From positions 138,094,721-138,158,720 of the forward strand of contig NC_088098.1 in assembly GCF_036370855.1 (NCBI RefSeq): DNA of 64,000 nucleotides, written 5' to 3'. This document shows, one piece after another, positions 38,324 through 64,000 of the stretch (positions are counted from its first letter, which is position 1; each line of letters begins with the position of its first letter). Under the pieces are notes generated by a model, which did no database searches, had not been told where the DNA came from, and was given only the letters and a program-made list of their open reading frames with translations. This DNA is from Dromaius novaehollandiae (Eukaryota; Chordata; Aves; Casuariiformes; Dromaiidae). Position numbers and translations under genes: made by a program.

Positions 38324-39673
38324 TGTTTAAAAGCATTTTAAGAGAACGTGTTAGTGTGCTTACAATAGCGGCCATGGTAGTCGAATGTCGAGCCAAGAGT
38401 TTAATGCTAGGATCACTGGAGGTCTTGCCTGACACTGCTTCTGCAGCTTTCAGAAGACAAATGTAGTTTATCACAACCTCATCTATCTTAGCTATAATTT
38501 CCTGCTGCTGTGTTTCAGAGTTCATAACTTTAACTAAACGCATGCAGGCTTCTGTTAAGCAACAGAGTACTTGAAAGCTGGAAGTCATAGCTAAAAGCAT
38601 TTCCTCAGGGCTTTTATCGGCCATGGCCATTTTCCTGCAGGCACTTCCCAACTGTCTCGATTCCATAGATAACAGTTGTTTGTACTTAGAAAGTTTAAGG
38701 TCATATGTTTCTGGATGTAAATCTTCTCTCTTGCCCATACTTGCTCGGACCAGTGAGAGTAGCTCATTGGCATCCTTTTGTGCTGCAATAAATCCATCAG
38801 GCATTGCATATGTCTTCTCTTTCATCACATTTATTCTTGTGATTCGTGCATCAAATGCCATATCATTGAGATTCACATCAATTTGGCCACCTTGGAGGTC
38901 AGCACTGCTTTTCTCATGTGCATTAACTGCATCATCTCGCAGGGGCTCAGCAGCTTTGGGGGACTCAAAAACTTCCTGCTCATTATCAGTGGAAAAAGAC
39001 TGCCCGACTGGTTCTGCGAGCTCACACGGGACCTGCGGTTCGAAGAGACACGAGAGCTGATTGCTGTCTCTGTCATCTTCATCATCATTGTCATCATTTC
39101 CTCTGCTTAGGAAACAGTAGCTGAAGGGGCCATGACACTTCCAGGTGCTGGTATCCAGCTTTCGCAAAGGCAACGTCCGATACTGCTTGGAGTCCTTCCG
39201 ACTGGCGCCTGTGCCTGAACACCTCTTACTGTCCTTCCTATCAGTGCTGACGTACACACAACTCTGGGAATAACTTTTTGACACCTTTTTGCCCAGGGGA
39301 AGTTCCACCCTTCTCTCTGATTTGGATTCCTCTCTTTGGGTGATGTCGAGACATTTCAAGCTGACTGCAGCTGCCTTCTTTTCAAACAACATCTCAATGC
39401 CTGCAGATCCTCCAACGCTGCTGCTGCTGCTGCGCCTCAACACTTTCCTGTTGTGCGGCATCCTGAGGCTTCCTCCTATCATGTCATATGGCCGTAAACT
39501 AACTGTCGCCCCACAAGCCTGATTTACTTTGGGAATGTCACAAGAGTCTTGATTTTGACTTGGCACCTTTGATTCTGATAGCATGGATGATAGCATGATG
39601 GAGTCAGCTAGAGGCTGTCCAGGAAAAGCTGTAGGAATGCCTCCTTGTCTTCCCTTTTCAGGCTCTGTGAAAG
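38319..39673 (-). CDS. FRMPD4: FRMPD4 last exon, long-form C-terminal extension
   Basis: If splicing uses the distal acceptor TAG at 39676-39674, the phase-1 G of the previous exon joins CT to give Ala. A frame of 451 codons then runs to TAA at 38321-38319. The first part has serine-rich RRSSSSSVGGSAG and basic RKDSK motifs, followed by an acidic stretch NDDNDDEDDRDSNQ. The last roughly 195 residues look like a folded helical domain (from about GGQIDVNLNDMAFDARI, through MPDGFIAAQKDANELLSLV and SKYKQLLSMESRQLGSACRK, to the end LKMLLNK). An open frame this long with domain-like composition in AT-rich DNA is unlikely by chance. I suspect a relative in the C-termini of FRMPD1 and FRMPD3, but cannot verify it. 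With the proximal acceptor (exon from 39678) only one codon and TAG are translated. Confidence 0.85.
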
Positions 39674-39678
39674 CTACA

Positions 39679-40932
39679 CTAGGGGTAGTAGAAGAGCAGA
39701 CAGAATAATTAAGCATCACCCTGATAATATTCAGAGACTGAACTTTTAAATATCTTTAATGGTCAGGCCAAATGGATTCATGGTACTTTCCAATGGTCTC
39801 CATTCCGCAAAATATTTCACAAAAAACCTGCTACTTCTTTGTGTCTTTTGCATTTCACTTTTAAAATTCATCAATAAATTATAACTTATGAATAGTTAAC
39901 TGTTCCTTCCCTTACAACACACTCATTTAAAAAGAAAGGAAGTAGAAAAACATCTACTAAATTTCCCAAATTTCTCCCATTATATGGATTGGAGGTTTCC
40001 TACTATATAATTAGAGGAATATTTTCAAATTAAAAATTCCTTATGTAACCATACCTGAGAACATATGGAAAACTGCACTCATGGTAATTTTTGTTCTGGG
40101 TATGTGTTTCTTTGGCAGAGAAAACACACTTCTCATTCCTGCTCCTACTCCATTCCACTTTTTGATTTTCATGCATTCATGCATTACTGGTACATGTGTG
40201 TTACAAACCAGGAAAAAGGGAAATGTTTAAAACTCAACTGAAAGCATTCTCAATGTTATCTCTGAAAAACTACATTTTTTACAACATTAAGTTCATGAAA
40301 TCTCTTAAAGCTGGAACTTAAAATGTGGTAATGGTTCTGGATGTAAATTATTCTTTAAGGAAACATCTATAATCAGATGGCAAAGTGAACACATGCTTAA
40401 CAAGATAGTGACATATTCTCATCTTCACAGTTGGTGATTTTTATTCGCATTGGCATATTTTTGGCAGTCTACTAAAATACCATATAATATACACAATAAA
40501 TGAATCACAGGTTGTTCTCTCCCACACTGACATACCTTGTGAACTCATTTTATAATCTGACAGGTATCCAAGAACTCAAACAAAACATACTAGATGAATT
40601 TTGGAGAAACTTCCAAAGAATACTTTCTCCTAAAGGCCTCTCCATCAATGTCCCCAAAACAGTAAATATAAAATGTGGGGAAAATATGCCTAAAACTCAC
40701 TTTTTAACTGTAATGAGAGATTTTAAAAAACTTCATCTTTGTAAGCAGCCCATCAGAACAACTCAATACTTTATAACTAAAATGAATAGATACACTGAAA
40801 GCCTGATTTGACTGCTTGCTATAGTTTGTTGCTATATTTTCAGGTAAAGATAATGCAAATGTGATACTTAGTTCTCAATCTTAACACGTAGCCTTAAAAT
40901 CAAACAAAACAAATCCCTTATTACTGCCGTAC
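39679..40932 (-). other. FRMPD4: FRMPD4 last intron
   Basis: Donor GTACGG at 40932 and acceptors TAG at 39681-39679 and 39676-39674 behind a pyrimidine tract. No repeat or exon was recognised inside. Reading through the donor without splicing adds 21 residues and then stops at about 40868. Confidence 0.85.
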
Positions 40933-42207
40933 CTGTAGTTTCTTTTATCTTGGGGATCCGATGACATCCTTCTCTCAAAGTGCCAAACAGTTGTTCAGCA
41001 TTCATTGCTGAATGCACAACAGGCACTGTCATTCTGTGACACACAGCTTCAGGCTGCTGATGCAGATCCTTGTATGTTGTTCCATGGTTTGGAAGGATGG
41101 CAGCTCTTTCATCTGCTGGAATATAGGCAATGCCCTTCACCGATGGGTCAGAGATAATGTGCTTAACATCAGAGGTACAAAGAGGAGATTCAACTGGGGT
41201 AGCGCATGTGCTACTGCCTGTGCTGCATCCTGCATCCACTGAAGAGCACTGAGAGCTTTGCAGTGAGAAATGGCCTTCACTTTGCAAAGACGACATGCGC
41301 TTAGCCAAGTGATATTCACAAAGTCTAGCTACACTCTGCTCAGCTTCTGGAAGCTTTGAAGGATGGTCATCTGCAGATAAATCAGTATCTTCCGTGTCAT
41401 TTAGGTCTTTGGCTGAAGACACAGGAGTCGTATCTGACATAAAGGTCTCACCTTGGCTAAGCCCTGAGGTACCATCCTGATCCACCTCAGCATCCACTAT
41501 ATCCTTACAGTCAGTTTCTGTTTTACCAAGGACAGGAACTCTTGGAAAAGTCTTCCCATTCACTGTTTCTGGGCTTGGCTTCTCTGCTGACCCATCATCA
41601 TCAGCAGTGTACCATCTTTGGCGAAAGGCAGTTCTCTCCACATTAAAAGTGCTTAAGCGTTGAGTGTCTCTTGCTGAAAGAGTTCCGAATTTAACTTTTA
41701 GGTCTTCATCAGTCTCTGCTTTTTTAGTTCCCTGTTGCTTTTTCACAGTAGCATTGCCATCAGAGGGTGCTTTTACTTCACTGTCAGTCATCTTATTTTT
41801 CCTTTTACTAGTGCAAGAATATACCAAGGATCCCATGTGCAATTTGCTAAAATAATCAGTGACGGATTTTGTTTCCATGGTCTCTGGCTCCATTTCCATG
41901 TTATCTGAATGAAGAATCTGCTTTGAAGGCACAACTTTTGATTGTAGTTCTGCAGCCTGACGACCAGGCAAAGGCTGTGAGGACTTCATGCCTGGGCCCC
42001 CAGCCTGACCCTTAGTAATGGGAAATTCAGTCTGCTCTTCCACAAGGGGTTGGTAGCCTTCACTTGTGGTCAAAAACATACGTGCAGTGTTTTCTGATTG
42101 TTTCTGTGCCGCAGCTAGCTCAGAACTTTCAGTCATTTCAGAGGAATTTGTTTCATTGCCAGAATCTGAAGATGACTCAGGGCTATAGGCTCGCAAGATA
42201 GCTACAC
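40933..42207 (-). CDS. FRMPD4: FRMPD4 exon, serine-rich tail ending in KETT
   Basis: A 1275-nt exon encoding about 425 residues of the unstructured tail of FRMPD4. It starts in phase 1 after CAG (GT completes Gly) with [20 protein letters not shown], nearly identical to mammalian FRMPD4. Other conserved blocks are [50 protein letters not shown] and HFSLQSSQ. The last block, [12 protein letters not shown], is followed by a single G and the donor GTACGG. Mammalian FRMPD4 as I know it ends KETTV, a class I PDZ ligand reported to bind PSD-95. The V and stop come from the next exon here. Serine and acidic content suggest heavy phosphorylation. Confidence 0.95.
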
Positions 42208-42524
42208 CTGCAAGCCACAGAAAACAAGAGTCAATTAATGACAGCAGCTGAAGCACCTAAATAAGTGACAAGCAAACGGGGTGTGTTACATACAAAAATA
42301 CGCTGTGTAAGAATACTCTGACTTTATTGCACAGTTCCCAGGACAGGTAACTTAATAACATAATGGTAGTTCCACTACATAATATGGAATATGATGTATG
42401 TAAAATGATGGCAAAAAAAAAGGAAAACCAAAAAAAAAACCCCTCAGGAAATGGAGTACTTCCAAAGCTAAATGGATGAAATGGAATGTTTTTCAATGAA
42501 TAAATGTAACTATGGTGAAAGAAC
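42208..42524 (-). other. FRMPD4: FRMPD4 intron
   Basis: A short intron between the two large tail exons, with donor GTTCTT and acceptor CAG. Nothing else was recognised in it. Confidence 0.9.
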
Positions 42525-43586
42525 CTGAATTGTCATTCGTCTGCTGTTCCTCTGAAGCAGCCAAAGCTTCTAGTGCTTGAAGTGTAGAGACTACAGCATC
42601 ATCTAGCCCCTTTTCACACTTCCCCTCTGTATTAGTAGGGACAGCGTCGATAAGTGACACTGGAATGTCATCATTGCCTAGATCACTAGATTGCTCCTTG
42701 TCTTCTCTAGGCTGAGTTGCTTGATTCTGAGAGTCTTCCTCATCTGAACTGTCCCTGAAGCCAGGTGGAGGAGCAGCAATGGCCATGTTTAAGGTATGCA
42801 ATAAGAAATCATCTTCATTATCATCACCTTCTGGAGGTGGAAGTGAAGTCAAATCAATAATGTCATCACTAGACCCAGAAAGGCTGAGAAGAGCTGGCCT
42901 ATTGATTTCTCCTACCATAATGTCTTCTTCACAGCTTACTTCATCTTCATCTTCAGCATCATCTGTGTTTTCTGCATAACAAATATCATGTAACAGAGGC
43001 TCTTCTATCCCTTCTGCAGCTCCAAATATTTTACTTTCATTTATAGTTGCGTAAACAGAATTTGCAGCAAACTGAATGCTTTCAGCATCTGGTGATAATT
43101 CCAGGCCTTTAATGTCATTGGCATTACTAATATAAATGGCTCTTTGTTTTTCTAGTACTTCTGGACTTTCATCCAAAAGCCTTTCATAGCCAAGAGTTTG
43201 GGGACTGATACCATCCAAGTTGTGATCTCCAAATATAAAGGAAACTTTTGCCCCCCTGGGGGAATCCTGTGCTGTCTTGCTAGATTCCAATCCTGAGAGT
43301 GACAGCAGTGAAGGCTGATTAAAATTTCTATTTTCTTCTGCTTCAGTGGAGTCACTGTGCTTGGCCAGATGCTGATCAAATCCACCTGAATTATAGGTAT
43401 TTTCTATGTACAGATGTCTATGTTCTTTTTGACATAACAGACTTTCAGAAACATCTATAGTCTTCTGTTTGGGATCACCAAAGGATATTTGAGTCTCTTG
43501 ATCTCCTTCAGCCAGGAACGTTGTTGTTTTTGGTACACAGTTCCACTCAGAAGCATGGAGATTATGCTTCCCTCTATTTTCTGCTC
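42525..43586 (-). CDS. FRMPD4: FRMPD4 exon, acidic tail with Homer-ligand-like motif
   Basis: A 1062-nt exon giving about 354 residues C-terminal to the FERM domain. It enters in phase 1 after ACTACAG (GA completes Gly) with AENRGKHNL. Conserved blocks include [14 protein letters not shown] in mammals ([14 protein letters not shown] here), [39 protein letters not shown] and [25 protein letters not shown] (42771-42757) fits the PPxxF consensus of Homer EVH1 ligands; Preso is reported to bind Homer and group I metabotropic glutamate receptors. The acidic-serine motifs look like casein kinase 2 sites. The exon ends at TCAG with donor GTTCTT, a non-consensus position 3 to 6. Confidence 0.96.
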
Positions 43587-44212
43587 CTGTAGTGTGGTGA
43601 AATAAAAGCAACATTGTGAAATCACAGAGCAAATGCATGCAATTTTTTTAAATAATAACTGTTAATAGTGAGCAGTAAGCATTTTAAATAAAACAGCTGG
43701 GCCATCAAACACTTCACAAACACTTTCAAAATCACCTCTACTCTAAGTTAAATAGCTGTTGGTTTAAAGACCTCAAGTTTAACGGGTACTTTTATACTGC
43801 AGTACAAAACTAAACTACAGCTAGGTACAAACGATATTCCAGGAACAGTAAGACAAAACCAAATCCTCAACCAGTTCCCCCACACCATATGTATTCGTAC
43901 AAAAGATATATGAATATAAAGTAATAACATTCATAGATAAATAAATAATCATGCATTTGTTGCACTCTGTTATGAAAAAAAATCATGACCTGTTTTACTT
44001 GACAATTGAGATGCTATCAAAAGCTGAATATTAAAACATCATAAAGCTGAAATGGTATACTGTAGTGCTGGGTCTGAGCCAGCAACCAAATCTCATTTGG
44101 CATAGCCTTGTATTTATGTGGAGTTCCACTGGCTTCAGCTGGATACCCTCTGTGGCAGAGGCAGACTTCTGCTTTACACGTGACCATCGTTAACATACTG
44201 TCCAATGAATAC
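43587..44212 (-). other. FRMPD4: FRMPD4 intron
   Basis: Donor GTATTC at 44212, acceptor CAG at 43589-43587. No repeat was recognised inside. Confidence 0.9.
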
Positions 44213-44351
44213 CTGTTTCTCGGCTCCCTGTATTTTTCTTGTTGGCCATGTTAAATATTGAGCGCCTTGAGTCAACCAGCAGTCTATAGTATCCAGCTGC
44301 TAGGCAAGCAAGATTCATTGCATCTGATGACTCCATCAGTAGAATAATAGG
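44213..44351 (-). CDS. FRMPD4: FRMPD4 exon, end of the FERM F3 lobe
   Basis: A 139-nt exon of 46 codons plus one base. It begins [20 protein letters not shown] and ends [14 protein letters not shown], preceded by [13 protein letters not shown]. It provides the final helix of the FERM F3 (PTB-like) lobe, the surface used for peptide binding in FERM proteins. Near-identity to mammalian FRMPD4 and perfect phase with both neighbours support the call. The last ten residues are the start of the variable linker. Confidence 0.97.
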
Positions 44352-47300
44352 CTAAGAAGAATAAAATTGAGTTTTGATTAATGATTTTCTTTCTCAATCA
44401 GTTTACCTGCTGAAAATACTAGTTCATGGAAGCAAAAGGAATTACATCGCAAATGCCACATTGAAAAATACACAAGTGAACTTATTTTCCTCACTTCCAA
44501 TATGAAACAATATCAAACATTTAGAAAAGACTGGAGCTGTAGTAAGGTAGATGCCCAGCTGGACATTTTAACAGCTGATATTGCTCTGTTTCTGAATGAA
44601 GGTATTTTAAGACTTGCTTCATCTTTTTCTTGCACAGATATATTTCTCTCACCAAAGCACTGTTTGTTGCTATTCTCAGACTGCGCGGGCTAAGAACCTG
44701 GCACATCAGGAGCTGGAGTATTGCAGTAGTATGGGAATCACTGCAGCTTGCCAGAAAATCAGGTGCCATAAGCATATGTAAAGAAACAAAACAGGCAAAG
44801 CAGTCAGAGAAATGGAGAAAGTGAATGTTGAAAAGATACGGCAGTGAGGTTAAAGCTATCATTACCAGGCAGCAGCAGTGAATATTCAAAATGAGAATTT
44901 AAGAGTGTTTCTGGCCTGGCATTATTAAAAAGACAAGCGATGAAAAAATAAGCAGACAAACAAACAAAGACAAAGAGAACACAGACAAAAAGAGCCTCAG
45001 AAGCGAGATCAGCAAACTCACAGCATCAACAGGGAAGGGTTCATAAAAGATAGGCGCTGGCTTGGGTTAAAAAAAAATAGTCGAACCTACGTGGAAAAGT
45101 GAGAGACACTCAACCTATTTTATTGCTCACACAGGTTGCAGTGACTTATGGCCGTGTGGACATCTGCTACAAGTTATCCTAGTTTAACATAAATGCCACT
45201 GTCATTAAGCCAGATGCAGGGTACCTGCATAATTTCTTCCAGAGGGAGTATAATACGGAACAGGAATGGCTCTCCATCTTATTCAGCTTCTTACTAGTGA
45301 AAAGGCAACAGACGCTGGTGGTTGTTGTGGTCAAAGAGTAACTTAAGATTGCAGTTTACTACCAAACCCACAATAGGTCTGGTCATGTTTCAATTGCCTG
45401 TGCTGCAGGATCTTCTGCAAAATACCCTGAATGTTTTAAGAATGGTTTTCAACAACATGGGAAAATTCTATGCATTATTCTTTCTTTGAAGTACTTCATG
45501 CCAGCACAGTTTGATACATGCTTCTTTCAAACCATTCAACTACAGATATAAAAATTAACACAAATCATTAAACCTATAACGGGCTAATCAATCTTTGTTC
45601 TTTCAAGTAACTACTAAAAACTAACATCTGAAATGCTATGTTGATCTCAAATTTTATGCAAAGATTAATAGAAACGAATGATCTCCACAGAAATCTTATA
45701 CTGCTCAAAACAGTGCTGTGAACTACTGCTCATCTGCTGAACAGTCCTGTGACAAATAAACCTTTACTGACTGCTTCTCCAAAGTGATGTATGCTTGAGA
45801 AGGCATTGAAAAGAATCAAAAATAAAAGAGAAAAACAGTTTGTTTCTGAAGACTTTCAATTCCAAGGATTTTAAAATGCTTCATAGGCAGACTAAACATT
45901 CCTCACAGTTCTTAGTGACTTATTACTCCCATTTATTCATTAAGAAACAGACATGTATTGACATATTCAGAATCTGGATATGTAAACCTGGTACCTTACA
46001 GTAATCCAAGAGGTAAAAGTGTCATCTGCTTGAGAATAACCACGTGTTTGTGCCCACATTTTCTCCACAGAAAACAGTGACATTCCCTACTTGTTCCTCC
46101 CACAGAGAGTATTTTTTATTGAATTCCATCCACATCCTCCTATCCCTGCGATTTTAATGTTAGGCCAATTTCTCTGGGTTTAAGACTGCACATTTTGAAA
46201 GGTAAGGAGACAGGAATATATGTGGACTGCAATAAGATAGTAATAATATTATAAAATAAGATAATATTATGGTAATATAAAATAGCTTGGCACACAATAT
46301 TGCCTTCAACATTCAAGCAGATGGAAAGTATTTAATTTCTATATTACTCTCTCCATCAGTAAAAAGGGGATAAAATTCAGTTTTCTCTCAAGAGGGCTAT
46401 GAGCTTAGCACAGTAATAGGTCTACAGTTGCTTGAGATCCTCAGATATTGTTGTTAAGGAAGGTGACAGAGATGCAGTGTTCACCAGCTTGTAAATTTTT
46501 CTTAAATTGCTGTCAAAGAGCATCTAGATTAATTTACAGAGATGTTTTTCATTAACTTAAATACAGGCAAACAGTTCTAGGTCAATAAAGTTAAAGCACT
46601 GAAAGCAAAAGCTTAGTAAATATTCCTTGTGTATGTTTTATATGTATTTGGGTAAGCAAATAGAACAGTTAGGCGGTATTTATTTTAGCAGTTTCAAGTA
46701 TAATGAGACATCTTCCTTCAGTCTCTAATTATCAGGATTAATTCTCTAGATAGTCTATGAAACCTTTCAGTTAAGGCTACAGGATCCAATAGGAAGCACA
46801 CCAAGAAGAACCAGGATGATGTGATAAACAAAACTTCACTCACTGCCACAAGATACCACAGAAGGAAAGAGGCAGGATTCAAGAGAAATTAAATGCTTAT
46901 AGGCAGAAGGAGAACATCCACGAATACATTATGCAGGGTAGAGAACTTAACTGGAGTTATAGGGACTAAGAAAAAAATTTGCCTTTTTACAGGTTATTTC
47001 TTTGGTAACCACTATGTAGTTGCTTGCAGTGTTTCTGCTCTGATGTAGCTGGCAATTCTCTAACAGTAATAATATAGTCTATTATATAGCTCAAAGAGCT
47101 TCAAAAGGAGGTCAGTCTCATCATCACCTCTTACCACCATGGACATCAAGGAACGCAACAGCAAAGCTAGTTGCCCTAGGTCAGCCAACAGAAAAATCAG
47201 AAACAGAATACAAGTCTTAAACAGCACCAGTCTTGTATACCATAGGCCTCTCAAACGGCTAAGGAATACTCTGTATGCACTCTGACCGAAAAAGGGCTAA

Positions 47301-47437
47301 AAATGCACCTCTAGAATACCACTGTCGTGGAAATCTTTGGAACAGTTAGTATAGCTTGATCAAATACTGAAATAAAAATGACAAAAATGTTACTTTGTCT
47401 TTGACGTTATATGAGTATAAATCAACACCAAACTTAC
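44352..47437 (-). other. FRMPD4: FRMPD4 intron
   Basis: A 3.1-kb intron with donor GTAAGT. It holds AT-rich runs such as two copies of the self-complementary ATAATATTAT at 46243-46270. No recent transposon or nested gene was recognised. Confidence 0.85.
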
Positions 47438-47620
47438 TTTTACATCTAATACATGTAGCTCAACTCTAACACTGCTTTCGTCTTCTGTAAACATCTCAAT
47501 CCTGTTCACATGGCTGAAATCTGCTAAGAGAGCCACCAGGTTTGTTTTGGTGTTTATCACATGGCTGATTCCGTATCGTGGCCCTACTAATAAAGTCACT
47601 TCTGAACGCTTTTCTCCCTG
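47438..47620 (-). CDS. FRMPD4: FRMPD4 exon, FERM F3 lobe core
   Basis: A 183-nt, 61-codon exon in phase 0 at both ends: [40 protein letters not shown], then to [11 protein letters not shown] before the donor GTAAGT. It forms most of the F3 beta sandwich of the FERM domain. The acceptor is a NAGNAG site (AAGCAG, 47623-47618). Using the second AG starts the exon at 47617 and drops the single Gln. I chose the first because mammalian FRMPD4, as I recall it, has a Gln there. Confidence 0.95.

Positions 47621-64000
<16,380 letters not shown>

Noticed and set aside
38623..39110. Plus-strand frames of 110-145 codons opposite the FRMPD4 last exon
   Set aside because: They are antisense shadows of the coding exon.
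46243..46270. Twin ATAATATTAT palindromes
   Set aside because: They are in low-complexity AT-rich DNA and expected by chance there.

Overview
The window is vertebrate, almost certainly avian, nuclear DNA: AT-rich, with long introns, a CpG-island promoter, and interspersed repeats that are nearly all CR1 LINEs. No L1 or Alu-type repeats were recognised. There is no operon, phage, CRISPR or other prokaryotic structure. Two protein-coding genes are recognisable, both on the minus strand, and both are cut by the window edges.

Left edge (about 1-820): a CpG island with the promoter and first coding exon of PRPS2 (ribose-phosphate pyrophosphokinase 2). The exon encodes the first 40 residues plus two bases of codon 41, then a GT donor. 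The rest of the gene lies off the left end. A TATA-like element and a pyrimidine tract upstream of the ATG are spaced as expected for a 5'TOP-type transcript.

Middle (about 0.8-37.3 kb): the PRPS2-FRMPD4 intergenic spacer. It has no exon I can support. It holds CR1 copies (9.0-10.0, 23.4-24.1, 34.5-35.0 and 35.7-36.2 kb), older degraded CR1/L3-like relics (24.6-25.0, 28.7-29.1, 35.2-35.7 and 36.2-36.5 kb), an unexplained GC-rich patch (17.5-18.3 kb), a 47-bp diverged duplication (24.4 and 25.5 kb) and simple repeats.

Right half (about 37.3-64 kb): the 3' two-thirds of FRMPD4 (FERM and PDZ domain-containing 4, Preso), a postsynaptic scaffold. Twelve coding exons were placed by splice sites, phase and protein similarity. 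All eleven junctions keep the reading frame. They encode the PDZ-FERM linker, the whole FERM domain, a long acidic/serine-rich tail with a Homer-ligand-like PPPGF motif, and the C-terminus. The exons for the N-terminal WW and PDZ domains must lie beyond 64 kb. The intron at 55.2-59.1 kb carries a minus-strand CR1.

The gene order (FRMPD4 upstream of PRPS2, same strand) matches human Xp22.2. The most interesting signal is the last FRMPD4 splice acceptor. Two TAG acceptors lie 5 nt apart. The first yields the PDZ-binding C-terminus ETTV followed at once by a stop codon; the second, whose AG is part of that stop codon, opens a 451-residue extension. NAGNAG-type or 9-nt tandem acceptors also occur at two other FRMPD4 exons.
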